Shown: positions 7,637 to 16,511 of the stretch, piece by piece
Numbering within the stretch: the stretch's first letter is position 1
How the letters are laid out: each line of letters begins with the position of its first letter
Translations under genes and position numbers: made by a program
The notes under the pieces: generated by a model
Databases searched by the model: none
What the model was told of the DNA's origin: nothing
The model's input: only the letters and a program-made list of their open reading frames with translations
NCBI GenBank assembly: GCA_026988815.1
Contig: JALSKP010000808.1
Span: forward strand, 1-33,204
Length of the DNA: 33,204 nucleotides
Source: Myxococcales bacterium
GTDB taxonomy: Bacteria > Myxococcota_A > Bradymonadia > Bradymonadales > Bradymonadaceae
Direction: 5' to 3'

Positions 7637-10288
7637 ATGAAAATCACACCCATGATGCAACAATTTTTCGACGCAAAGAACCGCTTTCCCGATGCGATTC
7701 TTTTTTTTCGCATGGGCGATTTTTACGAAATGTTTTTTGAAGATGCTGAAGAAGTATCACGTGTACTGGGTCTAACACTCACTGCTCGGCATAAAGGCGA
7801 AAAACATGAAACGCCGATGGCTGGCGTTCCCCATCACGCAGCCGCAGGTTACATCAACCGCCTCATCGCGCAGGGCTATTCGGTGGCGATTTGTGAACAA
7901 TTAGAAAATCCCGCAGACGTAAAAGGGATTGTAAAAAGAGACGTGGTTCGGGTGGTCACCCCCGGAATGGTTTACGACACAGAAACCATCGATGCGAAAT
8001 CGGCTAACTTTGTTGCTGCTATTGAACGTACCCAAAGTGGGTTTTTAGCACTGGCATTCTTAGATCTCTCGACCGGTGTTTTTCGAACGACTTTGGTCGC
8101 CGATGAGGAACATCTGGCCACCGAACTTTTTCGTTTGGAACCCAAGGAAGTCCTCAGCCAAGGCGAGCAATTCAAATCCGTCATAGCGCGTATCAACGCT
8201 TTTCATCGTTCGCGGGACGTGAAAAGTTTTAGCGAAAAAGAATTGCTCTCAAAAATTTCAAAGGGCGTGCGCCTCTCCGAACACATGGACTATGACGGAT
8301 ATTTTTTAGACGCAAAAGGCGTCGAGTCCTTGCTCAAACAATGTGAAAAAGACGTCAAAGGCGCCGTTAGTACGCTCTTGCATTTTGTCGTCGAAACCTA
8401 CCGTGGTATTCCAACCCATGTGTCACAAATTAGCTATTACGATAGCGATGCCTTCCTTGTCATCGATGATGCGACCAAGGCGAATCTTGAACTCACGGAA
8501 ACCTTGATGGGGGGCAAACGTATCGGGAGTTTGCTCCACATCATCGACAAAACAACGACCGCTCAAGGTGGAAGACTGCTTCGTACCTGGCTCAACTATC
8601 CCTTGAAAAATCCCATCGAAATTAACAAACGTTTAGATGTAGTAGATTGCTTTACTAAAAATCTTGTCGTTCGACAGGACTTAAAAGTCGCACTGGATAG
8701 TGTGTATGATCTCCAACGTTTATGTGGAAAGATTGCCTCCGGAACCAGCAACGCCAAAGATGTTCGTGCCTTATGGAAAACCTTTTCCGTTATTCCAGAT
8801 TTAGTATCTTGTTTTACTGAATTACAAGTCGAGGGTCTGGAAGAGTTACGAAGCATGATCGATCCCCATAGCGATCTTTGCGCGAAAATCGACGCTGCGA
8901 TTGTTGACGAACCCACCGGAAAACTAACCGAGGGCGGTCTCTTCAAGAGAGGTTTTGATGCCGAACTCGATCGTATCCTGGAACTTGCCGAAAATGGAAA
9001 AGATTGGATTCTAAACTATGAAGCCGAACAGCGTGCATCAACGGGTATCTCAAAATTAAAACTAAAATATAACAAGGTTTTCGGCTATTTTATCGAAGTC
9101 ACCAAGTCTTATGTGAGCCAAGTTCCAGAGAACTATATCCGCAAACAAACCTTAAAAAATTGTGAGCGATACTTCACCCTTGAGCTCAAGGAAATGGAGG
9201 ACAGCATCGTCGGTGCGACCCATAAACGATGTGATGTGGAATATGCTTTTTTTGAAAAATTGAGAAAAGAAATCTCGGCGCTTATTCCATCAATTCGGAT
9301 CACCGCAGCGGCGATTGCTGAACTCGATGTTCTGGTCTCCTTTGCCGAACTGGCCGAGCGCAATGATTATTCTCGCCCGACTCTAAACGCCACCATGGAG
9401 CTTTCGATTCAGGAAGGCCGACATCCTGTCGTTGAGCGTAATCTTGATGGGGATCGTTTTGTGCCCAACGATAGCTATCTCGATGACGCGATTTTTCTGC
9501 AGGTCATTACCGGTCCAAACATGGCGGGGAAATCGACTATTATTCGACAGGTTGCGTTGATCGTTTTGCTTGCTCAAATGGGGTCTTTTGTACCGGCAAG
9601 TTCGGCGACCATTGGTGTGGTGGATAAGATTTTCTCACGTGTTGGAGCGAGCGACAACCTCGCTCGCGGCCATTCCACCTTTATGGTCGAGATGACCGAG
9701 ACGGCGCACATTCTAAAAAATGCGACCGAGCGCAGCTTTATCGTTCTCGACGAAATTGGACGAGGGACGTCCACATTTGATGGGCTTTCAATCGCTTGGG
9801 CGGTCGTTGAATATCTGCATAATATCATTGGGGCGAGGACGATGTTTGCCACACATTATCACGAACTCAGTGCGTTGATTGATATTCTTGAGCACGGGGA
9901 AAATATGAGCGTTTCCGTAAAAGAGTATAACGATCAAATTATTTTCCTGCGCAGATTAGTAAAAGGACAAACCAATCGTTCCTACGGGGTGCAAGTTGCA
10001 AAACTTGCAGGCTTGCCAGACGAGGTTGTTGAACGGGCTAAAGAAATCCTTCAACGTTTGGAAGACGGACAGCTTAGCGAAATGGGGATCGATATCGCTT
10101 CCGCATCCTCCAAAACCGAGAATCAGCTTTCGCTTTTTGGTGCCGTCCAGGCTAGAAGCGATGCCCCGATAAAGACAGCCGAGCTTGCCATTCTCAAAGA
10201 ATTAAAAGCCTTGAATGAAAACGCAATGACGCCCATGGACGCTCTGAGCAAACTCTCTGAGTGGCGACAAAACCTGGAGATGCAATAA
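7637..10288 (+). CDS. mutS: DNA mismatch repair protein MutS
   Basis: MutS finds base mismatches and starts repair with MutL. I start it at ATG 7637 (MKITPMMQQF), which gives 883 residues, a normal MutS length. The open frame runs on upstream to 7394 but that part crosses the REP-like repeat and has no family likeness. The mismatch-reading Phe-x-Glu motif is present near the start (MGDFYEMFF). The ATPase has Walker A GPNMAGKST near residue 626, then DEIGRGTSTFDGLSIAWA and ATHYHEL. The end of the protein lies in an acidic tail with a LFG-type motif (QLSLFG), like the beta-clamp-binding QL(S/D)LF motif of other MutS. The stop is followed at once by the ATG of a lipoprotein gene. Confidence 0.96.
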   Translation: MKITPMMQQFFDAKNRFPDAILFFRMGDFYEMFFEDAEEVSRVLGLTLTARHKGEKHETPMAGVPHHAAAGYINRLIAQGYSVAICEQLENPADVKGIVKRDVVRVVTPGMVYDTETIDAKSANFVAAIERTQSGFLALAFLDLSTGVFRTTLVADEEHLATELFRLEPKEVLSQGEQFKSVIARINAFHRSRDVKSFSEKELLSKISKGVRLSEHMDYDGYFLDAKGVESLLKQCEKDVKGAVSTLLHFVVETYRGIPTHVSQISYYDSDAFLVIDDATKANLELTETLMGGKRIGSLLHIIDKTTTAQGGRLLRTWLNYPLKNPIEINKRLDVVDCFTKNLVVRQDLKVALDSVYDLQRLCGKIASGTSNAKDVRALWKTFSVIPDLVSCFTELQVEGLEELRSMIDPHSDLCAKIDAAIVDEPTGKLTEGGLFKRGFDAELDRILELAENGKDWILNYEAEQRASTGISKLKLKYNKVFGYFIEVTKSYVSQVPENYIRKQTLKNCERYFTLELKEMEDSIVGATHKRCDVEYAFFEKLRKEISALIPSIRITAAAIAELDVLVSFAELAERNDYSRPTLNATMELSIQEGRHPVVERNLDGDRFVPNDSYLDDAIFLQVITGPNMAGKSTIIRQVALIVLLAQMGSFVPASSATIGVVDKIFSRVGASDNLARGHSTFMVEMTETAHILKNATERSFIVLDEIGRGTSTFDGLSIAWAVVEYLHNIIGARTMFATHYHELSALIDILEHGENMSVSVKEYNDQIIFLRRLVKGQTNRSYGVQVAKLAGLPDEVVERAKEILQRLEDGQLSEMGIDIASASSKTENQLSLFGAVQARSDAPIKTAELAILKELKALNENAMTPMDALSKLSEWRQNLEMQ

Positions 10289-11998
10289 ATGAAGTACATC
10301 CTAATATTGGTAATCCTAAGCTTAAGTGCATGCAAGAGCACGCCTGAGGTGAAGAAGAAAAAAATATCAAAAAAGGAAGCCGCTGAGTTTGCCCTTGATG
10401 AGGAAGTTACGATTGCAAAAGCAATTAGTAAGCGGACTTACAAAACCAAGCTCGATCTCGATAAAGCACCCGAGATCGCTCGCCAGATCGACGGCGATAA
10501 ATCTGATTGGAAAAATCTTCCCTTCAAAATTTTTGCGAAGAAAAAGTGCATCGAATCAGGAGTGTCTTTCTGGGATAATCAAAAAGACTTGGCCGCGCGT
10601 ATTGCATTTACGACGGATGAGGGCTGGGTTTACTTTTTTATAGAAGTAAAAGACGATACGATTATTACAGGAACGGGATCGCAGATTGCAGATGCGGTGC
10701 GGGTTATCATCCGCGATCCGGGAATGGATGTTTTGCAAGACTCCCTCCCCAAAGGTGTCGGCCTTGATGGCTACATCGGTCAGACCCACGCTTTTACTTT
10801 TCTTCTGGATGGTCGCGTTCTCGACGATGATGGGAACCCTTTTGAAGGCGCGGAATCGGGGGTCGATGAGAAAGAGGATGGATACTTTTTGGAGTTGGCT
10901 TTTCCTCTCGAAGCTTTTGGCTCTGTGTCGCATTTGCCTTTGCAAGAGATGGCCTTTCGCATTGATATACTTGACGGTGATGATGCCGAAAATATTGAAA
11001 CGCAGACGGTTCTATCGACCGTTCCCTCGGCGATGGGAACACGAAAACGCTTTGCAAAAGTTCCGGTCAACCTACGTCCTCAAGGAAAATTAGAAAGTGG
11101 TATTCCACGTGAAAACGCAATTGGTCGCTGGAAATACGAAGAAGACGGGTGGGATTTTGTGAGTTTTGAGGTGCTTCCCAAAACTTGGAAACCGATGCGC
11201 GATATTAAAAGTTTTACAAAAGAAATAAAAGAGAACGAGGACATTCAATCGCTTTGTAATTTTGCAAAAAATGATTTTTCAGTTTTGGACGCCTATCAAT
11301 CATCAGGTGGTGGATTTGGCGCCGCCCTTGTCGTGTGTGGCAGTAAATCCCCCAAAGAAAAATGTTCGACGAAGGCGAGAACGAGCGTTTATTGGTTAAA
11401 AGCCGAACGTGAGAATGAGGAGTGGGACATTGTTGAAAAATTAAACGTTTTTGATCGTGAGTTAAAACAATGCGTTTCGAGTTCAGATAAGGGACCCTAT
11501 TATTCGAACTTTTCTATATTTCCTTTAGATATGTTGGGTAAAAATTTCTGGATGGTGGGCTGGTCGGGTATCGAAAATGGGGACTCGTTTTCGGCTACTC
11601 AAAATGGGGTTGTCTTTCTGAATGCTGGATCGTCACGTCCAATTATCGGAAACCTCATTACCAATTATGACGAAAGTTCGACCTCGGGAAAAAGGATATC
11701 GGAGACGACCACCTACTTGGCGCTTCTAAACGACGATAACGCAGTTGATATTTGTCAGCGTGAAAGGTGGGAAGAGCAAGTTTGTGACGGTTATAAGAGG
11801 GGATGTGAAACGGATGAAAAAGGCCTCAGACATAATATTTATATGTGGAACAAGGTCGACTCTTATTTTGAAACCTACGATCTCATCAAACATAAAAAAT
11901 GTAGGCAAAGTTACGATCTTCAAGAAGATAAGTCGTATCTGATTTTACAATTAAAAAATAGAATTGGATTGCTCTCATTTTCGGCGAGCGAATGGTAG
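10289..11998 (+). CDS. Lipoprotein with CBM9/DOMON-like domain and unknown C-terminal half
   Basis: The protein has 569 residues. The start shows a lipoprotein signal (MKYILILVILSLSACKS; Cys15). Residues about 55-260 look like a carbohydrate-binding family 9-like domain: IDGDKSDWKNLPF at the start, then GWVYFFIEVKDDTI, ADAVRVIIRDPG and YFLELAFPLEAFG, which are the typical beta strands of that fold. The second half has no family that I recognise; it holds several Cys residues (for example NFAKND, VVCGSKSPKEKCS, KQCVSS, DICQRERWEEQVCDGYKRGC) and could be stabilised by disulfides. The gene begins directly after the mutS stop (TAAATG, with GGAG before it) and overlaps the next gene by 7 bases, so three or four genes form one operon. 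Confidence 0.8.
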   Translation: MKYILILVILSLSACKSTPEVKKKKISKKEAAEFALDEEVTIAKAISKRTYKTKLDLDKAPEIARQIDGDKSDWKNLPFKIFAKKKCIESGVSFWDNQKDLAARIAFTTDEGWVYFFIEVKDDTIITGTGSQIADAVRVIIRDPGMDVLQDSLPKGVGLDGYIGQTHAFTFLLDGRVLDDDGNPFEGAESGVDEKEDGYFLELAFPLEAFGSVSHLPLQEMAFRIDILDGDDAENIETQTVLSTVPSAMGTRKRFAKVPVNLRPQGKLESGIPRENAIGRWKYEEDGWDFVSFEVLPKTWKPMRDIKSFTKEIKENEDIQSLCNFAKNDFSVLDAYQSSGGGFGAALVVCGSKSPKEKCSTKARTSVYWLKAERENEEWDIVEKLNVFDRELKQCVSSSDKGPYYSNFSIFPLDMLGKNFWMVGWSGIENGDSFSATQNGVVFLNAGSSRPIIGNLITNYDESSTSGKRISETTTYLALLNDDNAVDICQRERWEEQVCDGYKRGCETDEKGLRHNIYMWNKVDSYFETYDLIKHKKCRQSYDLQEDKSYLILQLKNRIGLLSFSASEW

Positions 11999-12279
11999 AA
12001 AAGACAACAAGTAAAATGCCAAGCGGAAGTTTGCTCCTGTTGAATACCGGTTTGGTGATGGGCGGTATTGCCGTTATCTCGATCATTATCGAAATAATGA
12101 CGGGACGGTGGTTGGCAAAAGCGATAGAACTTCCTGTTTTTATCAGCCTTCCCCTGGGTATCGGCACAGGTGTGATTATGGTGCTCAGTTGGAACTCTAA
12201 AAACGTAAATCCGACCCTCGTAACGACCTTGTTTTTCGTCTATTTTTCCCTGTTTTTAGGTGGGCTTTTTTGGCATTAG
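11992..12279 (+). CDS. Small membrane protein, three predicted transmembrane segments
   Basis: The protein has 95 residues and about three hydrophobic segments (LLLLNTGLVMGGIAVISIII, then LPVFISLPLGIGTGVIMVL, then LVTTLFFVYFSLFLGGLFW). I do not recognise the family. The ATG at 11992 overlaps the end of the lipoprotein gene (ATGGTAG), which argues for translational coupling and for a real gene. A hydratase gene follows after 36 bases. A function cannot be given from sequence. Confidence 0.65.
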   Translation: MVEKTTSKMPSGSLLLLNTGLVMGGIAVISIIIEIMTGRWLAKAIELPVFISLPLGIGTGVIMVLSWNSKNVNPTLVTTLFFVYFSLFLGGLFWH

Positions 12280-12315
12280 TTGGGCTCTTTGAAGTTCAAA
12301 ATATCTGGAGTTGGA

Positions 12316-13092
12316 ATGAGAAAAGAGATGGTTGAAATTGCAAAAATGCTTCGCGATGCGGAAGAAAGTCGACGTCCATGTGCTCCGCCTTCAGAGCGTT
12401 TTAAAATGAACGATGACCTCGCCTACGCCATCCAGGATCATAATGTCGAGATTAAGGTTAACAAGGGCCGTCGAATTATTGGTCGTAAGGTTGGGCTGAC
12501 TTCTAAAGCTATTCAGAGTTGGCTGGGCGTGGATCGTCCCGATTATGGAACCTTGCTCGATGATATGCTTATTGAAAACGGCGGTTTTTTTCCGGCCTCT
12601 CGTTTGCTACAGGCGCGCGCCGAAGCTGAAGTTGCATTCGTGATGGGCGCAGATTTGGATCGGGATCACATCCATGGGAATGATGTCATTCAGGCGACCG
12701 CGTACTTGCTCCCAGCTATTGAAATTATTGATTCCCGGGTTGCGGATTGGAAGATTACTTTTTTTGATACGGTTGCCGATAATGCCTCAAGTGGTCTTTT
12801 TGTATTGGGCGATCGCCCGATAAGCTATGCCGATATCGATCTCCCCTTGGCCGGAATGTGGCTCAAGAAAAATGGAAGAATCGTCTCGACCGGAGCCGGG
12901 GCTGCGTGTTTAGGCTCACCCTTAAACGCCATCGTTTGGCTGGCGAATACGTTGAAGGATCTCGGAACACCAATTCGAAAGGGGGATATCATCCTTTCTG
13001 GTGCGCTTGGACCGGTCTCGCCGATTGAGGCTGGCGATTTTTTAAGCTGTTCTATTTCATGTCTCGGCGACGTGTCTTTTAGGGTAACCTAG
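12316..13092 (+). CDS. 2-keto-4-pentenoate hydratase-like protein (MhpD/fumarylacetoacetase-like fold)
   Basis: MhpD-type enzymes add water to 2-hydroxypenta-2,4-dienoate to give 4-hydroxy-2-oxopentanoate in meta-cleavage of aromatic compounds. I chose ATG 12316, with GGAG five bases before it, over a TTG at 12280 directly after the previous stop; this gives 258 residues, the family's usual length. The family segment RKVGLTSKAIQSWLGVD is present, and the three acidic metal ligands fall at Glu103, Glu105 (AEAEVAF) and Glu136 (AIEIIDSR). No other meta-cleavage gene is seen nearby, so the real substrate may differ. It is last in the mutS group. A gap of 140 bases follows with no clear gene. Confidence 0.85.
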   Translation: MRKEMVEIAKMLRDAEESRRPCAPPSERFKMNDDLAYAIQDHNVEIKVNKGRRIIGRKVGLTSKAIQSWLGVDRPDYGTLLDDMLIENGGFFPASRLLQARAEAEVAFVMGADLDRDHIHGNDVIQATAYLLPAIEIIDSRVADWKITFFDTVADNASSGLFVLGDRPISYADIDLPLAGMWLKKNGRIVSTGAGAACLGSPLNAIVWLANTLKDLGTPIRKGDIILSGALGPVSPIEAGDFLSCSISCLGDVSFRVT

Positions 13093-13232
13093 CCAATATA
13101 GTTTAATCTTATCATTTGTTGCATTGTTTTTCGAGCTGTGTAACACTCCCGAAATCGTAAGATATTGATTATCTAAATATGAATGAATAACAAAAGGGAA
13201 CGTTGAAGAAGAAGACTTTTACAGGAGAAAAG

Positions 13233-13856
13233 ATGAAGAAATTCGGAGTGATTTTATTAGTAGCCCTTACGGGATGTGTAACCATTAACGATAGTGGCGA
13301 TGGCGACGGTGGCGGAAACGGTGGATCAAAAGGGTCCTCAGGTGTTGTAGCAAAGAAAAAAGCAATCGATTTTACACCGGCTGAAAAAGATACCTTTTGT
13401 GAATGGGCGAAGAAGAAAGCCGCGGAGAAAGCGGGCGTTTATACCTGTGAAAATGATGCTGAAGTTACGATCGAGGTCATTTCTACCGCAGAATGCGAAG
13501 CTCAGCTCACGCAAAACAAAGGATGTGATGCGACGGCTTTGGAAAAGTGTTTTGAAGCGCTTTTTGATGAGCCCTGCCTTCTTGCTTCAGGGACAGCACC
13601 TGCGGCATGCGCGGGTCTAGATGCATGCGCAAGCAACCCAAGTGACAACAACGGCGTTCCGGCAAATAACGGTCAGCCCGCCAATAACGGTGTTCCGGCT
13701 AACAACGGATCAAGTATGGAGTTCTGTTACGAGCACACCGTTAATAACTCTACAACCGGAAAAAAATGTTTCGCTACGCATGATGCGTATTGCGATTCGC
13801 TTTGTGCCGAAACGAATATCATCAGTGAACAAGCCTGTACCGATGAATGTCCTTGA
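13233..13856 (+). CDS. Cys-rich lipoprotein with Asn-Asn-Gly repeat linker
   Basis: I chose ATG 13233 because AGGAGA lies six bases or so before it and because it begins the signal peptide; a TTG at 13203 is also in frame. The 207-residue protein has MKKFGVILLVALTGC (lipobox LTGC), then a Gly/Asp/Ser-rich stretch, then two Cys-rich parts separated by an NNG-V/Q-PA repeat. The Cys pattern (about fifteen after the lipobox) suggests disulfides on the outer side of the membrane. Such NNG linkers are common in lipoproteins of bradymonad-type bacteria as I remember them; the function is unknown. It is a single-gene unit closed by the terminator at 13878. Confidence 0.75.
   Translation: MKKFGVILLVALTGCVTINDSGDGDGGGNGGSKGSSGVVAKKKAIDFTPAEKDTFCEWAKKKAAEKAGVYTCENDAEVTIEVISTAECEAQLTQNKGCDATALEKCFEALFDEPCLLASGTAPAACAGLDACASNPSDNNGVPANNGQPANNGVPANNGSSMEFCYEHTVNNSTTGKKCFATHDAYCDSLCAETNIISEQACTDECP
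13647..13709 (+). repeat. 18-base tandem repeat coding for NNG(V/Q)PA
   Basis: Three and a half units of six codons each code for Asn-Asn-Gly followed by Val or Gln, Pro and Ala. The codons differ between units (aacaacggc, aataacggt, aataacggt, aacaacgga), so the peptide is kept more strictly than the DNA. It forms a flexible polar linker between the two Cys-rich parts of the lipoprotein. Confidence 0.85.
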
Positions 13857-13877
13857 TTCAGGGCTAAGGCAGCTAAG

Positions 13878-13905
13878 AAATGTCCTGCATAGGACGTTTT
13901 TTTTT
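13878..13905 (+). terminator. Intrinsic terminator after the NNG-repeat lipoprotein gene
   Basis: The stem GTCCT (13882-13886) pairs with AGGAC (13891-13895) across a four-base loop GCAT, is lengthened by A/T pairs and a wobble pair, and is followed by a run of nine T at 13897-13905. It lies 22 bases after the stop codon at 13856. Confidence 0.75.
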
Positions 13906-13990
13906 GCGTAAATTTTTCGCGTCTTTTAATCTTACTCGACCTTCCCTAACTCTGTGGTTTATTATCAAGATAACTTGAACGGTGATGTGG

Positions 13991-14845
13991 ATGAAAGAAG
14001 ATGACAATGCGACCCTCTCTTTGGAGGACTTCCAATCCATTAAAAATGGTGAGGATCTCAGAAAATTATTACACGAGAGAAAGCTTTCTACGAAGAAAGT
14101 TGAAGGTAAACTTCAATACGAAATGATGCTCAATGAGCTTCAGGTCGAACTGGTGAAATTGCAGCAATGGGTTAAGAAAAATAACCATCGTGTTGCCATT
14201 ATTTTTGAAGGTCGAGACGCGGCTGGAAAAGGAGGCAGTATCCGCCGCTTTATGGAGCATCTTAATCCACGTTCAATGCGATTGGTCGCCTTGAATAAGC
14301 CGACCGAAGTTGAACAAGGTCAGTGGTATTTCCGTCGATATATTAAAAGGCTTCCCAACCCGGGAGAGATCGTTTTCTTTGATCGCAGCTGGTATAATCG
14401 GGCTGTTGTCGAGCCGGTCATGGGGTTTTGTTCAGACGAGCAATATGATCGCTTTATGGTCCAAGTCCCTGAATTCGAACATATGTTACGTGAAGATGGC
14501 GTGATTATTATTAAGATGTGGTTTTCGATTACCAAAGCCGAACAACTAAAGCGCTTTAACTCGCGTTTGAAAAGTCCCGTAAAGCGTTGGAAATTTAGCC
14601 CCATCGATAAGCAGGGACAAGAATTATGGGATCGCTATTCCTTCTTTAAATCTCAAATGTTTAGTAAAACCCACAGTTCTTATAGTCCGTGGACGATCAT
14701 CAAAACAAACGACAAACATACCGCACGTTTGGAAAGTATTCGTCACGTCCTGGCCCAATTTAAGTACGACAATAAGAGCGAATCCCTTAATTTATTACCC
14801 GATCCGAATACGGTTTTGCGGTACCAGCGCACGAGTTTAAAATGA
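13991..14845 (+). CDS. ppk2: PPK2-family polyphosphate kinase, copy 1
   Basis: PPK2 proteins move phosphate between polyphosphate and nucleotides, usually polyP-driven phosphorylation of nucleoside mono- or diphosphates. Walker A is GRDAAGKGG (74-82) within IFEGRDAAGKGGSIRRF, Walker B Asp131 in FFDRSWYNRAVVEP, and the lid has SPVKRWKFSPID (195-206). The length of 284 residues fits single-domain class I PPK2. Three starts are possible in frame (GTG 13982, ATG 13985, ATG 13991); the N terminus of the family is variable and no strong ribosome site decides. An inverted repeat TCAAG-N4-CTTGA at 13965-13978 lies just upstream. The stop overlaps the start of a second PPK2 gene (ATGA). Confidence 0.9.
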   Translation: MKEDDNATLSLEDFQSIKNGEDLRKLLHERKLSTKKVEGKLQYEMMLNELQVELVKLQQWVKKNNHRVAIIFEGRDAAGKGGSIRRFMEHLNPRSMRLVALNKPTEVEQGQWYFRRYIKRLPNPGEIVFFDRSWYNRAVVEPVMGFCSDEQYDRFMVQVPEFEHMLREDGVIIIKMWFSITKAEQLKRFNSRLKSPVKRWKFSPIDKQGQELWDRYSFFKSQMFSKTHSSYSPWTIIKTNDKHTARLESIRHVLAQFKYDNKSESLNLLPDPNTVLRYQRTSLK

Positions 14846-15636
14846 ATCATATCGATAAATTTACCGAAGAGGATCTTCGCGTTCTCAACTCAAAGAAGGG
14901 GATTTATGAACTCTTGATCCAAGAAGGCGAGTTGGATTTGCGTCGTGCTATACGCCGAACCAATACCGAAACCACGATTCAAGAGCTACAGGTCGAATTG
15001 ATCAAGATGCAGCACTGGGTGATCCAGAACAAAGAAAAAGTTGTTGTCATTTTTGAGGGGCGAGATGCGGCCGGAAAAGGCGGCGCGATTCGCCGAATTA
15101 TCGAGCGACTCAATCCTCGTCACCTACGTGTTCAGGCCCTACCCAAGCCCTCCGAGGACGAGGAAAGTCAATGGTATTTTCAACGCTATGTTGATGTTTT
15201 ACCTGTCGGCGGAGAAATCGTTTTCTTCGATCGTAGTTGGTATAACCGCGCTGTGGTAGAGCCCGTGAACGGCTTCTGTCGGCAAAAAGAGTACGAACGA
15301 TTTATGAACCAAGTCAATCGTTTTGAAGATATGTTGACCGAATCCGGTATTCGCCTCATTAAAATTTACATGTCGATTTCCAAGAAGGAGCAAGCGCGAC
15401 GTTTTGCAGCGATCAGTGCAGATCCTTTAAAAATATGGAAGATGAGTAAAGTTGACGAAGAAGCCCAACGCCTCTGGGACGACTATACAGAGTATAAAAC
15501 CCGCATGTTTGAGAATGCCAAAGCCGGCGGAAAGCCTTTTAAAGTGATTAAAGCCAATAAAAAAACGATCGCCCGAGTTAAAGCAATTAAATATATCCTT
15601 TCCAAGATTCCTTATGATAAAGACCTCCAGGTTTAA
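14842..15636 (+). CDS. PPK2-family polyphosphate kinase, copy 2 (divergent lid)
   Basis: The protein has 264 residues and is a paralogue of the preceding gene, sharing LQVELIKMQHWV, the Walker A segment IFEGRDAAGKGG (near 70-81), Walker B Asp130 in FFDRSWYNRAVVEP and GFC. It differs in the lid: ISADPLKIWKMSKVD (191-205) where copy 1 and the family have RLK-x-P-x-KRWKFSP. The lid Arg next to Trp is replaced by Ile. That may change nucleotide choice or rate, or the two proteins may form a mixed oligomer; both are inference. The start ATG 14842 overlaps the stop of copy 1, so the two are translated together. An alpha/beta hydrolase follows after 15 bases. Confidence 0.88.
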   Translation: MNHIDKFTEEDLRVLNSKKGIYELLIQEGELDLRRAIRRTNTETTIQELQVELIKMQHWVIQNKEKVVVIFEGRDAAGKGGAIRRIIERLNPRHLRVQALPKPSEDEESQWYFQRYVDVLPVGGEIVFFDRSWYNRAVVEPVNGFCRQKEYERFMNQVNRFEDMLTESGIRLIKIYMSISKKEQARRFAAISADPLKIWKMSKVDEEAQRLWDDYTEYKTRMFENAKAGGKPFKVIKANKKTIARVKAIKYILSKIPYDKDLQV

Positions 15637-15651
15637 TATCTAAGGATCTCA

Positions 15652-16425
15652 ATGAACTTGCATTACGATATCTACGGGAAAGAGCACGCAGGTGCGCCGA
15701 TCGTTTTTTTGAACGGCATGACCCAATCCACCGCCCACTGGAAGTCCCATGGGAAATATTTCTCGGATAAGTTCCGCGTCATCGCCTATGATGCTCGCGG
15801 TCAGGGAAAGTCCTCCTTGGGTCTTGAGCCCCTCTCCTTAGAACTCCACGCCGCCGACTTAAACGAACTCCTCGCTTCGCTTCCTGTCGAAGAGGTTCAT
15901 TTGGTGGGCTTTAGTCACGGCGCTCGCATCGCGCTCTCTTTTGCTTCAACCTACAAAGATAAAGTAAAATCGCTTACCTTATGTAGCGCGACCGCAATTC
16001 CTTCCGTTCGTGCAAAAACGATTATTAAATCCTGGCGAGAGGTCTTAAAAAGAGGCGGACTTGAGGCTATGTCCTGGTGTGCTTTGCCATCCATTCTTGG
16101 CCCTGATTATTTGCGTGTGAACGAAAGATTGATTCGTGGAATGATTCGCGCCTCCGTAGAACGTAATAGTTTAACGGGAACAACAGCCCTTCTTGAGGCC
16201 ATGATGGATTACCCAGATCTCTCAGAACTCGCTGAAAAAATATCCTGTCCTACCCAAATTCTGTACGGCATCCACGATCCTCTCGTCACTGTTGAGGGAG
16301 CCCAAGAACTTGGCCGATTATGTAAAGGCGAGGTTTTTGTGGTTAAGGATTGCGGCCACACGATTCCAATTGAGCGACCACAAATCTTTCGATCGATTGT
16401 CGAAAATTTTCTAAGAGTCCAATGA
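15652..16425 (+). CDS. Alpha/beta hydrolase (3-oxoadipate enol-lactonase-like)
   Basis: The protein has 257 residues, with no signal peptide. The fold is clear from YDARGQGKSS and the nucleophile elbow GFSHGAR with Ser88. The acid is probably Asp209 in YGIHDPLVT and the base His236 in CGHTIPIE. The overall order resembles 3-oxoadipate enol-lactonase (PcaD) and other small esterases, but substrate cannot be assigned. AAGGA lies six bases or so before ATG 15652. It is third and last of the PPK2 operon and is followed by an intrinsic terminator. Confidence 0.85.
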   Translation: MNLHYDIYGKEHAGAPIVFLNGMTQSTAHWKSHGKYFSDKFRVIAYDARGQGKSSLGLEPLSLELHAADLNELLASLPVEEVHLVGFSHGARIALSFASTYKDKVKSLTLCSATAIPSVRAKTIIKSWREVLKRGGLEAMSWCALPSILGPDYLRVNERLIRGMIRASVERNSLTGTTALLEAMMDYPDLSELAEKISCPTQILYGIHDPLVTVEGAQELGRLCKGEVFVVKDCGHTIPIERPQIFRSIVENFLRVQ

Positions 16426-16473
16426 TCCTTTTCCAGGATTGTGTGGTCACCCGCTTTGCTTTGAAACCTTTGT

Positions 16474-16510
16474 CCGAGATTTTTTCGTCTTCACGAAAAT
16501 CGGTTTTTTT
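16474..16510 (+). terminator. Intrinsic terminator of the PPK2 / hydrolase operon
   Basis: The stem is CCGA (16474-16477), a short bulge, then TTTTCGT (16482-16488), loop CTTC, ACGAAAA (16493-16499) and TCGG (16500-16503), followed by seven T (16504-16510). It lies about 50 bases after the hydrolase stop. The REP-like unit begins one base after the T run. Confidence 0.7.
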
Positions 16511-16511
16511 C

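Noticed and set aside
13157-13185. AT-rich stretch with GATATTGATTATC upstream of the NNG lipoprotein
   Set aside because: It may hold a -10 box but no paired -35 box or clear operator could be placed.
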